A DNA stretch of 64,000 nucleotides from Nonlabens antarcticus (GTDB lineage: Bacteria > Bacteroidota > Bacteroidia > Flavobacteriales > Flavobacteriaceae), in contig NZ_JADFCO010000064.1 in NCBI RefSeq assembly GCF_015356755.1, positions 124,001-188,000 of the forward strand. Reading direction: 5' to 3'. The first letter of the stretch is position 1. Each line of letters opens with the position of its first letter. The notes under the pieces are model-generated. The model made no database searches. It was not told the DNA's origin and worked only from the letters and a program-made list of their open reading frames with translations. Position numbers and translations under genes: made by a program. This document shows, in pieces, positions 1 to 8,947 of this stretch.

Positions 1-781
1 ATGGGGTGATATCAAGTGATCTACTTTCTAAAGCTTGCTCTAGAGCTGGCTGGAAGGAGTTGTGTACATAATTACCTGCTGCTGCGCCCAGTCTGTTATG
101 CTGTGTAAATAAATGCGTTAGTGTGTATTGATAATCTGCACCGTTACTGACGTGATTATCAATAAAAATGTCGGGTTTGATTTTATGATATACCTGTGCA
201 AAAGCTCTGGCATTGCGAGAGTCGGCTTTTATAAAATCTCTGTTTAAATCATAATTTCTGGCATTTCCTCGAAAACCATAAGATTCTGGGCCGTTTTGAT
301 TTGTTCTGGTACTGGAGTTTCTGTTAAAAGAGCCACCTACATTATATATGGCAATGGAACTAAATATTACATTTTTGTCCACTTTTAAAACTCCCGTGGC
401 AAGATCGCGCATTAACATCATTGTGGCATCGATACCATCGCTTTCTCCTGGATGGATACCATTATTAATTAAGATCTTTACTTTATTCTCATTAGGTGAT
501 TTCCAGTCTATGGCAGAGTTTGAAAAATGAATCACATGTAATGGTTTTCCGAAATCAGTCAAACCTATTTCTTCAATAGTTACTGACCCAAAATCTGCTG
601 CCAGAGATTTATAAAAGTCTATACACTCTTCATAGGTTGCGGTCTGATTGCCATTTCCCTTTTCGAATGGGGTTTTATATTCTTTTCTTGCCGTTGCGAT
701 TTCTTTGGCATTCTTTTGATCGCTTGTACAAGAAACGTTTATCAGTAAAACGGGAATAAGTAAGTATATTAATTTCTTCAT
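1..781 (-). CDS. M14-family zinc carboxypeptidase lipoprotein (3' end beyond window)
   Basis: Read from an ATG at 781 leftwards, 260 codons are open to the window edge, so the C-terminus is missing. The N-terminus is a lipoprotein signal with a lipobox ending at Cys18 (INVSC), so the protein should be anchored in a membrane and face the periplasm or surface. Zinc-site motifs of M14 metallopeptidases are visible: His110 and Glu113 in IHPGESDG, the NRDF motif at 180-183, and the third ligand His210 in DNHVSNG. The general-base Glu would lie in the missing part. Its start overlaps the coaD stop by an ATGA, so it is the third gene of a ddl-coaD-peptidase transcript. The substrate is unknown; peptidoglycan peptides or dietary peptides are both possible for this family. 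Confidence 0.85.
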   Translation of the reverse strand, partial: MKKLIYLLIPVLLINVSCTSDQKNAKEIATARKEYKTPFEKGNGNQTATYEECIDFYKSLAADFGSVTIEEIGLTDFGKPLHVIHFSNSAIDWKSPNENKVKILINNGIHPGESDGIDATMMLMRDLATGVLKVDKNVIFSSIAIYNVGGSFNRNSSTRTNQNGPESYGFRGNARNYDLNRDFIKADSRNARAFAQVYHKIKPDIFIDNHVSNGADYQYTLTHLFTQHNRLGAAAGNYVHNSFQPALEQALESRSLDITP

Positions 782-1230
782 TTTTGAACGGTTTTAGGTA
801 CCAGCAAACTATAATCTCCATCATTGCGCATGACGTCGCGTACTATGGAAGAGGAAATATAACTGGTTTTTGTACTGGTCAAGAGGAATACGGTTTCTAT
901 ATCACTTAACAATCTATTCGTATGTGCGATGGCTTTTTCAAATTCAAAATCGGCGGGATTCCTAAGACCTCTCAGTATAAAATGGGCGTCATTTTGCTGA
1001 CAGAAATTGACGGTCAAGCCTTTATAGGTCATAACCTTCACTTTTGGCTCGTCTTTATATAGCTCTTCAATAAAAGAAACCCGTCGTTCCAGCTCAAACA
1101 TATATTTCTTGTCAGCATTGATTCCTATGGCAAGGATAATCTCATCAAAAAGATGGAGTCCGCGATTGATAATGTCGCTATGACCCAAAGTTATCGGGTC
1201 AAAACTTCCTGGAAATACAGCTCTTCTCAT
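778..1230 (-). CDS. coaD: Phosphopantetheine adenylyltransferase
   Basis: Catalyses the fourth step of coenzyme A synthesis, transferring AMP from ATP to 4'-phosphopantetheine to give dephospho-CoA. The 150-residue length is normal for the family. The nucleotidyltransferase signature FPGSFDPITLGH lies at residues 6-17, with the TxGH box at 14-17. RGLRNPADFEFE (88-99) and ISSSIVRDV (125-133) are the other conserved blocks. The start codon overlaps the ddl stop by ATGA (1227-1230) and its own stop overlaps the next gene's ATG, which suggests translational coupling along the operon. The enzyme is cytoplasmic and expected to be essential. Confidence 0.97.
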   Translation of the reverse strand: MRRAVFPGSFDPITLGHSDIINRGLHLFDEIILAIGINADKKYMFELERRVSFIEELYKDEPKVKVMTYKGLTVNFCQQNDAHFILRGLRNPADFEFEKAIAHTNRLLSDIETVFLLTSTKTSYISSSIVRDVMRNDGDYSLLVPKTVQK

Positions 1231-2207
1231 GGTTGGTGGTTTTTGATGGTATCTTCAATAATGTCAGTAAGAACGTTTTGCAACTCAAGTCCCGCGACTT
1301 TTATCTGTTGGGGGATAATACTCTCACGGCTCATTCCTGGATTAGTATTGATTTCAATAAAATGCGGAGTTCCATTATGGAAAATGAAATCTGCTCTAGC
1401 AATTCCTTTTAATTTCAAAATGGAATAGATGCGCTTGCTCAATTCTTGTACGGCAAGTGTTCCAGATTCTGTCAACCTGGCTGGCGTTATTTCTTCGGCT
1501 TTACCCAGGTATTTTGCCTCGTAGTCAAAGAAATCGTTTTCACTGACAATTTCGGTAGGTGGTAACGCTGTAATGGTCTTGCCTATTTTATAAATCCCTA
1601 CAGATACTTCCATTCCATCGAGAAAGGACTCAATGATGATCTCATCGTCCACTGCAAATGCGGTTTGTAACGCTTTCGCGAAAGCGGACTCTTCATAAAC
1701 TTTAGAAACACCAAAGCTACTGCCACTGCGATTTGCCTTCACAAAGCAAGGTAAACCTACTTCATCAATAATGTTTTGAAAAGAAACTTCCTCGCCTTCA
1801 TTCATGTATAAATGCCTGCCCGTGTGGATGCTCCACGGCTTCAATACCGCAATACAATCACGCTTGTTGAAGGTGATGGCAGACTGATAGGAGTCACAAG
1901 AAGTATGTGGAATCTTTAATAATTCCAGATAGGCTTGAAAAATTCCATCCTCACCGGGAGTACCATGAATGGTATTATAAACGCATTCAAAAAGAATCTT
2001 TTCACCTGCAACGTTGATGGAGAAATCATTTTTATCAACGATATAAGTTCCAGAGTCATTTGTAAAAGACCACTGTTCTTCTGTCACAATAATAGGATAG
2101 CCAGAATAACGTGAGACATCCAGATTTTCTATAATCACCTGACCGCTTTTAATGGAGATTTCCTTCTCGCTAGAATAGCCACCCATAATGACCGCAATGT
2201 TTCTCAT
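1227..2207 (-). CDS. ddl: D-alanine--D-alanine ligase
   Basis: ATP-grasp ligase that makes the D-Ala-D-Ala dipeptide for peptidoglycan precursors. At 326 residues it has the usual length. The N-terminal GGYSSEKEIS block (about 9-18) and the C-terminal metal/ATP site EINTNPGMS are typical. First gene of the leftward ddl-coaD-M14 operon; a TAACTTTG element 30 nt upstream is a possible promoter. The gene contains a perfect copy of the dispersed palindrome (1671-1686), which encodes A-F-A-K-A in this frame between otherwise conserved blocks. Confidence 0.96.
   Translation of the reverse strand: MRNIAVIMGGYSSEKEISIKSGQVIIENLDVSRYSGYPIIVTEEQWSFTNDSGTYIVDKNDFSINVAGEKILFECVYNTIHGTPGEDGIFQAYLELLKIPHTSCDSYQSAITFNKRDCIAVLKPWSIHTGRHLYMNEGEEVSFQNIIDEVGLPCFVKANRSGSSFGVSKVYEESAFAKALQTAFAVDDEIIIESFLDGMEVSVGIYKIGKTITALPPTEIVSENDFFDYEAKYLGKAEEITPARLTESGTLAVQELSKRIYSILKLKGIARADFIFHNGTPHFIEINTNPGMSRESIIPQQIKVAGLELQNVLTDIIEDTIKNHQP
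1671..1686. repeat. Dispersed palindrome copy 1, inside ddl
   Basis: Perfect 16-bp palindrome CGCTTTCGCGAAAGCG, followed on the plus strand by GGAC. It is read by ddl on the minus strand as A-F-A-K-A. Confidence 0.95.
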
Positions 2208-2237
2208 GTAGTTCTATTAATGCATAATCGTTAACAA

Positions 2238-2245
2238 CAAAGTTA
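2238..2245 (-). promoter_or_regulatory. Possible -7 element for ddl operon
   Basis: TAACTTTG on the minus strand fits the Bacteroidota TANNTTTG -7 consensus and lies 30 nt before the ddl ATG. No good TTTG at -33 is visible, so this is a weak call. Confidence 0.35.
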
Positions 2246-2279
2246 CAAAAGCAGTCGTTCTAAGTTGGGGCTACAATCG

Positions 2280-2287
2280 TATCTTTG
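2280..2287 (+). promoter_or_regulatory. Possible -7 element for PASTA-rluD operon
   Basis: TATCTTTG matches TANNTTTG and lies 59 nt before the chosen ATG at 2347, back to back with the ddl element. No clear -33 TTTG is seen. Confidence 0.4.
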
Positions 2288-2346
2288 ATTTTTATTTTTA
2301 ACCCCTTATTTGAGGCGATTATGTCTCGTGAAGAAATTGATTGCTT

Positions 2347-3000
2347 ATGAATTTTATCCAATTCATGTTTACTAAAACCTTCTGGATTCAGGTGGTTCTG
2401 GCTATTCTTTTGGTAGTGGTGCTGTGTTTCGGTTATCTGTACTGGCTCGACTGGCATACCAACCACGGTCAGAAAATTGAAGTACCAGACCTGAAAAGGA
2501 AATCCCTTTCAGAAGCAGATTTCATGCTGGAAGAATTGGATCTACGCAGAAGAATTATAGATAGCGCCAGTTTCAACCCAGAATATCCACCACGATCTGT
2601 GATTGAACAAAACCCGAAAGCAGGACGTTATGTGAAGGAGAACCGTCAGATTTATATCAAATTGAACCCTTCAGGATATGGAAAAGTTTTAGTCCCAAAT
2701 ATTGTTTTCAAAACGAAAAGGCAAGCAGTGCCAACGCTAGAGGCTCTAGGATTTAAAATAGGAGATGTCACATTCCGCCCCAATATTGCCCGTGATATGG
2801 TGCTGGAAATGCGTCACAATGGTAGCGTTTTAGAACCAGGAAGCCAGCTGCGCAAAGCATCTGTAGTTGATCTTGTTCTGGGGGATGGCAACAGGCCTGG
2901 AGCTACTTATGAAGAAGAAACAATTGATCCCTTAGAAGGGGAACTTGAAGAAGAAGAACCGATTGAATACGATCAAGAAAATGAAGATGATGGACAGTGA
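2347..3000 (+). CDS. Membrane-anchored PASTA-domain protein
   Basis: A 217-residue protein with a short cytoplasmic N-terminus, one membrane helix (about residues 9-33), then two PASTA-like repeats (roughly 42-110 and 115-182) and a very acidic tail. PASTA domains bind peptidoglycan or muropeptides, usually in penicillin-binding proteins or Ser/Thr kinases; here they are on a stand-alone anchor with no kinase or PBP domain. I chose the ATG at 2347 over the in-frame TTG two codons upstream. Its neighbour ddl, transcribed divergently, makes cell-wall precursors, which fits a wall-related role. The stop lies inside the start region of rluD, so the two are probably coupled. Confidence 0.85.
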   Translation: MNFIQFMFTKTFWIQVVLAILLVVVLCFGYLYWLDWHTNHGQKIEVPDLKRKSLSEADFMLEELDLRRRIIDSASFNPEYPPRSVIEQNPKAGRYVKENRQIYIKLNPSGYGKVLVPNIVFKTKRQAVPTLEALGFKIGDVTFRPNIARDMVLEMRHNGSVLEPGSQLRKASVVDLVLGDGNRPGATYEEETIDPLEGELEEEEPIEYDQENEDDGQ

Positions 3001-4030
3001 GAACGATAGCGACCTAGATCAAGATGACTTGCACGAGCATCATCATTTTACGGCAGGACCCAGTCAAAAACCACTGAGAGTCGATAAGTATTTGATGAAT
3101 TTTATCGAGAATTCCACACGTAGTAAAATACAATCTGCTATTAAAGATGGCTCAGTAAGAGCGAACGAGGAAATTGTAAAAGCAAATTACAAGGTAAAGC
3201 CGGGCGACGACATCCGCGTGATGTTAGATCACCCTAAACCGGAGCATTTGCTGGTGGCAGAAAATATTCCATTAGATATTATCTATGAGGATGACACGGT
3301 CGTTGTGGTAAATAAACCAGCAGGAATGGTGGTACACCCAGGACATGGTAATTATTCTGGAACTTTAATTAATGCCCTTATCTATCATTTTGAAAACCTA
3401 CCTAACAACTCTAGTGAGCGACCGGGATTGGTACATCGCATAGATAAAGATACCAGTGGGCTGTTAGTAGTTGCCAAAACGGAGCATGCAATGTCTTATT
3501 TGTCAGCACAATTTGCAGCCAAAACCAGTGAGCGTGAATATATCGCCATTGCCTGGGGAAATTTTGATGAACCTAAAGGAACTGTAGAAGGAAACATAGG
3601 ACGCCATCCTAAAAATAGATTGCAAAATATGGTCTGGGAAGGTGATGAAAGTGATAACGGGAAACCAGCGGTCACTCACTATGAGGTACTTGAAAACTTA
3701 GGTTATGTTACGGTCATAAAATGTAAACTGGAAACAGGGCGCACACATCAGATAAGAGTTCACATGAGATACATAGGTCACACTTTATTTAATGATGAAC
3801 GTTATGGCGGTGATAGAATTTTAAAGGGAACAAATTTTACTAAGTATAAGCAATTTGTAGATAACTGTTTTAAAATCCTGCCTAGACAAGCATTACACGC
3901 TAGAACACTGGGTTTTGAACATCCTGTAACTAAAGAGTGGATGACCTTTTCCTGCGACATTCCTGAAGACATGCAGGCATGTATGGATAAGTGGCGTTCC
4001 TATGCTAATAACTCCATGCAGGAATTATAA
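2981..4030 (+). CDS. rluD: Pseudouridine synthase, RluA/RluD family
   Basis: Converts specific uridines in large-subunit rRNA to pseudouridine; RluD of this family acts on helix 69. An acidic, His-rich N-terminal tail is followed by an S4 RNA-binding domain (KPLRVDKYL onward) and the catalytic domain. The catalytic Asp is D155 in the HRIDKDTSGLL motif. The length, about 349 residues, is typical. Starts at 2981, 2987 and 2990 are all ATG and overlap the end of the PASTA gene in another frame; the TTG further upstream at 2945 is unlikely. The precise rRNA target (RluD versus RluC-type) cannot be settled from sequence alone. Confidence 0.9.
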   Translation: MKMMDSENDSDLDQDDLHEHHHFTAGPSQKPLRVDKYLMNFIENSTRSKIQSAIKDGSVRANEEIVKANYKVKPGDDIRVMLDHPKPEHLLVAENIPLDIIYEDDTVVVVNKPAGMVVHPGHGNYSGTLINALIYHFENLPNNSSERPGLVHRIDKDTSGLLVVAKTEHAMSYLSAQFAAKTSEREYIAIAWGNFDEPKGTVEGNIGRHPKNRLQNMVWEGDESDNGKPAVTHYEVLENLGYVTVIKCKLETGRTHQIRVHMRYIGHTLFNDERYGGDRILKGTNFTKYKQFVDNCFKILPRQALHARTLGFEHPVTKEWMTFSCDIPEDMQACMDKWRSYANNSMQEL

Positions 4031-4101
4031 CTAATACTTTAAGCACATCCTGCGATATTGAGCGGTTCAAGTAGTATTTTTAGGGTTCAAACTTTATAAA
4101 A

Positions 4102-4863
4102 ATGAAAATATTGCTATCTCCGGCAAAAACGCTGGACTACGATACAAAGCTGCCCACGTCGCGTGCCACCCAGCCCATTTTTGCAGCGGAAGCCATTCAG
4201 GTAAATGCTAAGCTCGAACGCTTTTCTAAAGCAGAAATAAGCGATATGATGAGCATTTCAGATAAGCTTGCTGACTTGAATTACCAGCGCTATAAAGATT
4301 TTCAAGATACCTTTACTAAAAGTAATGCAAGGCCATCCATATATGCTTTCGCAGGTGATGTATACACTGGCTTTGATGCTTATACCTTAAATGAAAATTT
4401 ACTGGATTATGCTCAAAACTCCATCCGCATTCTTTCTGGAATGTATGGCTTTTTGAGACCATTGGATTTATTGCAGCCTTATCGACTGGAAATGGGAACA
4501 AAACTTCCTATAGAGCGTACTGAAAACCTATACGAATTCTGGAAAGACAAAATCACGCCAGAACTGAACAATCAAATGAAAAAAGATGAATTGCTCGTGA
4601 ATCTCGCTAGCAATGAATATTTCAAGGCAATTGATAAAAAGAATCAAAAGGGAACTTTAATTTCTCCAATCTTCAAGGATTATAAAAATGGGGACCTTAA
4701 GATTATTGCTTTTTACGCAAAAAAAGCACGAGGGACCATGGCGCGATATCTGGTAGAAAATAAAGCAGACTCCTTTCAAGACGTGCTGGCATTTGCAGGT
4801 GACGATTACAAATACTCAGAAAAGGATACAGAGAAGGAGAACGAACCCGTATTTACTAGATAA
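4102..4863 (+). CDS. yaaA: Peroxide stress protein YaaA (DUF328/UPF0246)
   Basis: 253 residues, starting [12 protein letters not shown], the typical opening of the YaaA family. In E. coli YaaA lowers free iron during hydrogen peroxide stress and binds DNA. The middle blocks [11 protein letters not shown] and [22 protein letters not shown] are diagnostic of the family. The gene is 71 nt after rluD and 6 nt before radC, so it probably heads or belongs to the yaaA-radC-deacetylase-HAD transcript. No convincing promoter was identified in the short gap. It joins a DNA repair-associated gene, which fits a stress function. Confidence 0.93.
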   Translation: MKILLSPAKTLDYDTKLPTSRATQPIFAAEAIQVNAKLERFSKAEISDMMSISDKLADLNYQRYKDFQDTFTKSNARPSIYAFAGDVYTGFDAYTLNENLLDYAQNSIRILSGMYGFLRPLDLLQPYRLEMGTKLPIERTENLYEFWKDKITPELNNQMKKDELLVNLASNEYFKAIDKKNQKGTLISPIFKDYKNGDLKIIAFYAKKARGTMARYLVENKADSFQDVLAFAGDDYKYSEKDTEKENEPVFTR

Positions 4864-4869
4864 ATCAGA

Positions 4870-5571
4870 ATGGCTGAAAACCCTGCATATGTTTCCATAA
4901 AAGACTGGTCAGAGGATGACCAGCCACGAGAAAAGCTACTTTTTAAAGGAAGTAGTAATCTGAGTGATGCAGAGTTGATAGCTATTTTGTTAGGTACCGG
5001 TAGCGTCGCCATTAGCGCAGTTCAATTAAGCAGGAATGTTATGCAAGATGCAAATCAATCATTGCAACAATTGGGAAAAAAGACGTTGAAAGAGTTGATG
5101 AAACATAAGGGTATAGGTCAGGCAAAGGCTGTTACTATTGTCGCTGCCATGGAACTGGGAAGACGTCGTGCCATGGAAATGCCAGAACGCATTGTAAAGA
5201 TCACTTGCAGTCACGACGTGTTCAAAATACTGCAACCTATAATGGGGGAGTTGATGCACGAAGAATTCTGGATTTTACTGATGGACAATAATCACAAGGT
5301 GCTCGAGAAACACCAGATCAGTAAAGGCGGGATCACAGCAACTCATGTAGATTCCAGATTAATTTTTAAAAAAGCAATTGAAGCTGGAGCTGTGGCTATC
5401 ATAATGGCACACAATCATCCTAGCGGTACTTTAAAACCCAGCACTGCAGATCGAGATATCACTTCTAGAATTATCACAGCGGGAGTAACGCTGGATATTA
5501 AAGTACTGGATCACATCATCATCACCCAGCAGGATTATTACAGTTTTGCAGATAACGACATCCTATCATGA
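4870..5571 (+). CDS. radC: RadC-family protein (JAB/MPN domain)
   Basis: 233 residues: an N-terminal helix-hairpin-helix region (KGIGQAKAVTIVAAMELGRR, about 80-99) followed by a JAB/MPN metalloprotease-like domain. The metal ligands His181, His183 and Asp194 form the H-x-H-x10-D signature in the HNHPSGTLKPSTADRD block. RadC was first linked to DNA repair, but its biochemical role remains unclear. The stop TGA overlaps the next gene's ATG (ATGA at 5568-5571), implying coupled translation. Confidence 0.93.
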   Translation: MAENPAYVSIKDWSEDDQPREKLLFKGSSNLSDAELIAILLGTGSVAISAVQLSRNVMQDANQSLQQLGKKTLKELMKHKGIGQAKAVTIVAAMELGRRRAMEMPERIVKITCSHDVFKILQPIMGELMHEEFWILLMDNNHKVLEKHQISKGGITATHVDSRLIFKKAIEAGAVAIIMAHNHPSGTLKPSTADRDITSRIITAGVTLDIKVLDHIIITQQDYYSFADNDILS

Positions 5572-6875
5572 TTCTGATTTACTGTCCCGACTTGACACCG
5601 CGCAAACAATATATTTTCAAGCACATCTTCCGCAGGTTGATGAAGGCAGAATATGATATCACCTCAGAACTTAATGTATTTGTAGCACATGAAGGTATCA
5701 AATTTTCTTACGGCTCAAAACCACTGGGAGAAGAGATGTTCATATGGTCTTATGGCTTGCTGGATGAACATGGGATAGACGATCATGATATTGAGGTAAT
5801 ACAATGGGACAATTTACCAGCTTTCTTTTCGGCACCAGAAAGGAGCGATGTACCTTTTGATATTTTTTCTGCAGCCTTTTATTTAATCACGCGATATGAA
5901 GAATATTTGCCGCAGGTTAAGGACGATTATGGGCGATACAGCCCTTATGAAAGCACTGCTTTTAAGAATGGATTTTTAAAGTTACCCATGATTGATTTAT
6001 GGGTTCAGAAACTTTCGAGACAGTTGCACGATGATGAATTGAGCACCTTAACCCGCAAACAAGATATTAATAAACTTATCGCTATAGAAGTAGCTACATT
6101 CAGTAAATATAAAAAGCGTGGAGTCGTGATTAATGCCTCAGCATTTGTGCGTCACATACGTAAGTTGCAATTAGATCGAGCCTGGAGTCAATTGAAAACA
6201 TTGTTTAATGTAGAAGATGATCCTTACGATAATAGTGATTTAATACTCAGCTTATTTAGAAATTACAGAAAGACAAAAAACAAGCTTGTAAAACAAAAGC
6301 TGGACATGTTATTTTTCTTTCATTTGGGAGACTACAACGACCAGAATACAGGGGTTACCTATAAAAGTAAAAGCTACTTAGAAGCAATCAAGCATATTGC
6401 AGATTATGTAAGAATAGGTTTGCGATTTTCTGCAAATACGTCTCAGAAGGATGTTTACAAAGAAGAAAAGCGCTTTGATGAACTACTTAAGCGACCACTG
6501 CAATATACAATGGCTGCTCACTCAAAAATAGCAATGCCTGGTCACTACAAGCTTTTAGTGGATACTAAAACGATGGAAGATTACAGCATGGGATATGTAA
6601 ATGAACCAGGAATGAGAGCAAGCACCTGTTTTCCATTTTACTTTTATGATCTTGATTATGAGGTTCAAACGCCATTATTAATCCATCCCTATGCTATTCA
6701 TTATAACAGTATATCCCTTAACATGTTGAACGGTCAACAACAAGTATTACACGAGATCATGGAGAATGTGAGATCTGTAGGGGGAAATTTTGTAGCTCAA
6801 TATTATTATGAACATTTTGACCGTGACATTAAAAGTCACGCACTAGGAGTATTAGAATCTATCATCCATGAGTAA
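5568..6875 (+). CDS. Polysaccharide deacetylase-like protein, probably degenerate active site
   Basis: 435 residues resembling the Bacteroidota deacetylase family with an N-terminal DUF7033-like region (about 1-120) and a C-terminal NodB-like domain. The late block MEDYSMGYVNEPGMRA followed by PFYFYDL is typical of this family. At the position where the family normally has an Asp-x-Asp metal motif I see E174-V-A176, and where a HPSY-type motif follows a GL/GI I see R286-F-S288. If this alignment by eye is right, the metal-binding Asp and His are gone, and the protein would be inactive or have another role. It overlaps radC by 4 nt and the HAD gene by 8 nt. No signal peptide is apparent, so it is likely cytoplasmic. 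Confidence 0.7.
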   Translation: MILIYCPDLTPRKQYIFKHIFRRLMKAEYDITSELNVFVAHEGIKFSYGSKPLGEEMFIWSYGLLDEHGIDDHDIEVIQWDNLPAFFSAPERSDVPFDIFSAAFYLITRYEEYLPQVKDDYGRYSPYESTAFKNGFLKLPMIDLWVQKLSRQLHDDELSTLTRKQDINKLIAIEVATFSKYKKRGVVINASAFVRHIRKLQLDRAWSQLKTLFNVEDDPYDNSDLILSLFRNYRKTKNKLVKQKLDMLFFFHLGDYNDQNTGVTYKSKSYLEAIKHIADYVRIGLRFSANTSQKDVYKEEKRFDELLKRPLQYTMAAHSKIAMPGHYKLLVDTKTMEDYSMGYVNEPGMRASTCFPFYFYDLDYEVQTPLLIHPYAIHYNSISLNMLNGQQQVLHEIMENVRSVGGNFVAQYYYEHFDRDIKSHALGVLESIIHE

Positions 6876-7566
6876 ATACCACGACGTAAAACACCTATTT
6901 TTTGATCTAGACCACACACTTTGGGATTTCGATCGCAATAGTAAATTAGCATACGGGCAAATATTTGAAAATGAGGGCATTGATCTTTCTCTAGATGTAT
7001 TCATTGAGCAATATGAACCCTTGAACTTAGAATTTTGGAGACGCTTTCGCGAAAGCGAAATAACCAAAGAGGAATTGCGCTATCAACGTTTGAAATCCAC
7101 GTTTGATGCGTGCAACTTTCCTGTAGAGGATGAGGCGATTCATAAAATGGCAGATTTATATCTAGAATATTTGCCACAGCACAACCACTTATTTCCTAAT
7201 TGTATTGAAATGCTGGATACATTAAAGGGAAAATATCAACTGCATCTAATTACTAACGGTTTTGACGTGGTTCAGGGACATAAAATTAATAATTCTGGGT
7301 TGCGGGAGTACTTTCCATATATGTTGACTGCAGAAAGCGCTGGAATCAAAAAGCCTGATTTAAGAATATTTGAACGCGCATTAAGTGATACAGGAGCTAA
7401 CGCAGCAAACAGCATAATGATAGGGGATAGTTATGAGGCCGATATTTTGGGAGCTAGAAATGCTGGATGGCGGACTATCTGGTTCCATACCACTGGTCAG
7501 GATATTCCAGAAGGAGAGGTAGTCGCTCATGACCTGGCTGATATTTACTCTATATTATCTCGATAA
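6868..7566 (+). CDS. HAD-family noncanonical pyrimidine nucleotidase, YjjG type
   Basis: 232 residues with the four HAD motifs: DLDHTLWDF (nucleophile Asp13, acid/base Asp15), LITNG, the KKPDLRIF lysine, and GDSYEADILGARNAG. The family dephosphorylates nucleoside monophosphates, and YjjG homologues clear non-canonical pyrimidine nucleotides. It overlaps the preceding gene by 8 nt and is the last of that operon. Its 3' end overlaps the convergent rarA gene by 22 bp. A perfect copy of the dispersed palindrome (7042-7057) is read here as R-F-R-E-S-E. Confidence 0.9.
   Translation: MSKYHDVKHLFFDLDHTLWDFDRNSKLAYGQIFENEGIDLSLDVFIEQYEPLNLEFWRRFRESEITKEELRYQRLKSTFDACNFPVEDEAIHKMADLYLEYLPQHNHLFPNCIEMLDTLKGKYQLHLITNGFDVVQGHKINNSGLREYFPYMLTAESAGIKKPDLRIFERALSDTGANAANSIMIGDSYEADILGARNAGWRTIWFHTTGQDIPEGEVVAHDLADIYSILSR
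7042..7057. repeat. Dispersed palindrome copy 2, inside HAD gene
   Basis: Perfect CGCTTTCGCGAAAGCG. The reading frame here gives R-F-R-E-S, a different frame from the ddl copy. Confidence 0.95.
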
Positions 7567-8840
7567 TCATAATGATCCTTCCAGCGTTTTTGTAGAAACT
7601 CTTTTTGGACTTTTTCTCTGGGGTTATTTCCAGGTTGAAATAAGGTCGTGCCGCTCACTTGTTCAGGCATAAAATCAAAATGCGCAAAATTTCCTGGGTG
7701 ATCATGGGCATACTTATAAGTGTTGCCATAACCTAGATCTTTCATAAGTTTAGTAGGTGCATTGCGCAGGCCTAATGGTACTGATAGGTCTCCGGTTTGC
7801 TTCACCATTTGCTGCGCTTTATTAATCGCCATATAACTCGCGTTGCTTTTGATGCTCGTGGCTAGATAAATCGCACATTGACTCAAAACAATTCGAGATT
7901 CTGGATACCCTATGGTACTGACAGCTTGAAATGTGTTATTTGCCATTATTAAAGCGGTAGGGTTTGCGTTTCCTATGTCTTCACTCGCCATAATTAGCAT
8001 GCGTCTTGCGATGAATTTTAAGTCCTCACCACCTTCAATCATGCGCGCGAGCCAGTAAACTGTTGCATTAGGATCACTGCCACGCATGGATTTGATAAAA
8101 GCGCTTATTATATCATAGTGTTGCTCACCAGTTTTGTCATACCGTGCGGGATTTGACTGCACTTGTTCTAGAACCATTTTATCATCGATACTGATCGCAT
8201 CTCCTTCCTGAGAATTGATAATGAGCTCAAAGACATTGAGTAGTTTGCGTGCATCGCCACCACTGATGCGTAACAGCGCATTAGTCTCTTTTAAAGTAAT
8301 CTGCTTTTTAGAAAGAATGGAATCGACCTTCATTGCACGAGCAAGAAGTGCGATAAGATCTTCCTTAGAAAATGCGTCTAGTACATATACCTGGCAGCGC
8401 GAAAGGAGTGCTGGTATAACCTCAAAACTTGGGTTTTCTGTGGTAGCACCTATCAGCGTGACCCAACCTTTTTCAACTGCGGCTAATAGAGAATCTTGTT
8501 GGGATTTACTAAATCTATGAATCTCATCAATAAAAAGGATCGGATTGCTTGCGGTGAATAGGCCACCTGCACTTTTTGCTTTTTCAATGACCTCACGTAT
8601 GTCTTTCACACCGCTATTGATAGCACTTAAAGTGTAAAATGGCCGCTTTGATTCTTGAGCAATAATGTTTGCTAAGGTTGTTTTACCAGTACCTGGAGGT
8701 CCCCAGAGAATCAAAGAAGGAATGGTTCCTGTAATTATATGACGGCGTAATGTTCCTTTTTCACCTACTAGGTGAGACTGGCTCAAGTAACCATCTAAAT
8801 CATTAGGACGAATGCGTTCTGCTAGTGGAGTATTGGACAT
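7545..8840 (-). CDS. rarA: Replication-associated recombination AAA+ ATPase RarA (MgsA)
   Basis: 431 residues from the ATG at 8840. A longer reading frame extends 20 codons upstream, but the family normally begins near 'PLAERIRP', and a -7-like element sits just before this ATG. Walker A GPPGTGKT (47-54), Walker B FIDEIH (about 103-108), sensor-1 [10 protein letters not shown] (131-140) and an Arg finger in LLSRCQ are all present, followed by the C-terminal tetramerisation domain with [15 protein letters not shown]. RarA acts at stalled replication forks. The stop region overlaps the convergent HAD gene by 22 bp, so no separate terminator fits between them. Confidence 0.95.
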   Translation of the reverse strand: MSNTPLAERIRPNDLDGYLSQSHLVGEKGTLRRHIITGTIPSLILWGPPGTGKTTLANIIAQESKRPFYTLSAINSGVKDIREVIEKAKSAGGLFTASNPILFIDEIHRFSKSQQDSLLAAVEKGWVTLIGATTENPSFEVIPALLSRCQVYVLDAFSKEDLIALLARAMKVDSILSKKQITLKETNALLRISGGDARKLLNVFELIINSQEGDAISIDDKMVLEQVQSNPARYDKTGEQHYDIISAFIKSMRGSDPNATVYWLARMIEGGEDLKFIARRMLIMASEDIGNANPTALIMANNTFQAVSTIGYPESRIVLSQCAIYLATSIKSNASYMAINKAQQMVKQTGDLSVPLGLRNAPTKLMKDLGYGNTYKYAHDHPGNFAHFDFMPEQVSGTTLFQPGNNPREKVQKEFLQKRWKDHYDYRDNIE

Positions 8841-8844
8841 TCCA

Positions 8845-8852
8845 CGAAGATA
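8845..8852 (-). promoter_or_regulatory. Near-consensus -7 element 4 nt before rarA ATG
   Basis: TATCTTCG (one base off TANNTTTG) ends exactly 4 nt before the ATG at 8840. It shares its spacing with the stronger examples at rlmB, rlmF, carA and 44141. It supports this start but is weak alone. Confidence 0.35.
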
Positions 8853-8926
8853 CCATTCCAGGAGCGCAGGGACAATTGCTTTAAGATTTCTATCTGACAA
8901 TTTAACCTAGATATAGAAGTGGGCTG

Positions 8927-8934
8927 TATTTTTG
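8927..8934 (+). promoter_or_regulatory. Possible -7 element for rhomboid gene
   Basis: TATTTTTG lies 13 nt before the ATG at 8948. No TTTG is visible at the -33 position. Confidence 0.4.
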
Positions 8935-8947
8935 ATTTAACTATAGT

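Noticed and set aside
2341-2346. TTG start two codons upstream for the PASTA protein, and TTG at 2945 for rluD
   Set aside because: In-frame ATG codons follow at once (2347; 2981/2987/2990), and the extra residues have no family support.
8841-8900. 20-codon N-terminal extension of RarA
   Set aside because: Not part of the family's usual start; the -7-like element sits just before the ATG at 8840.
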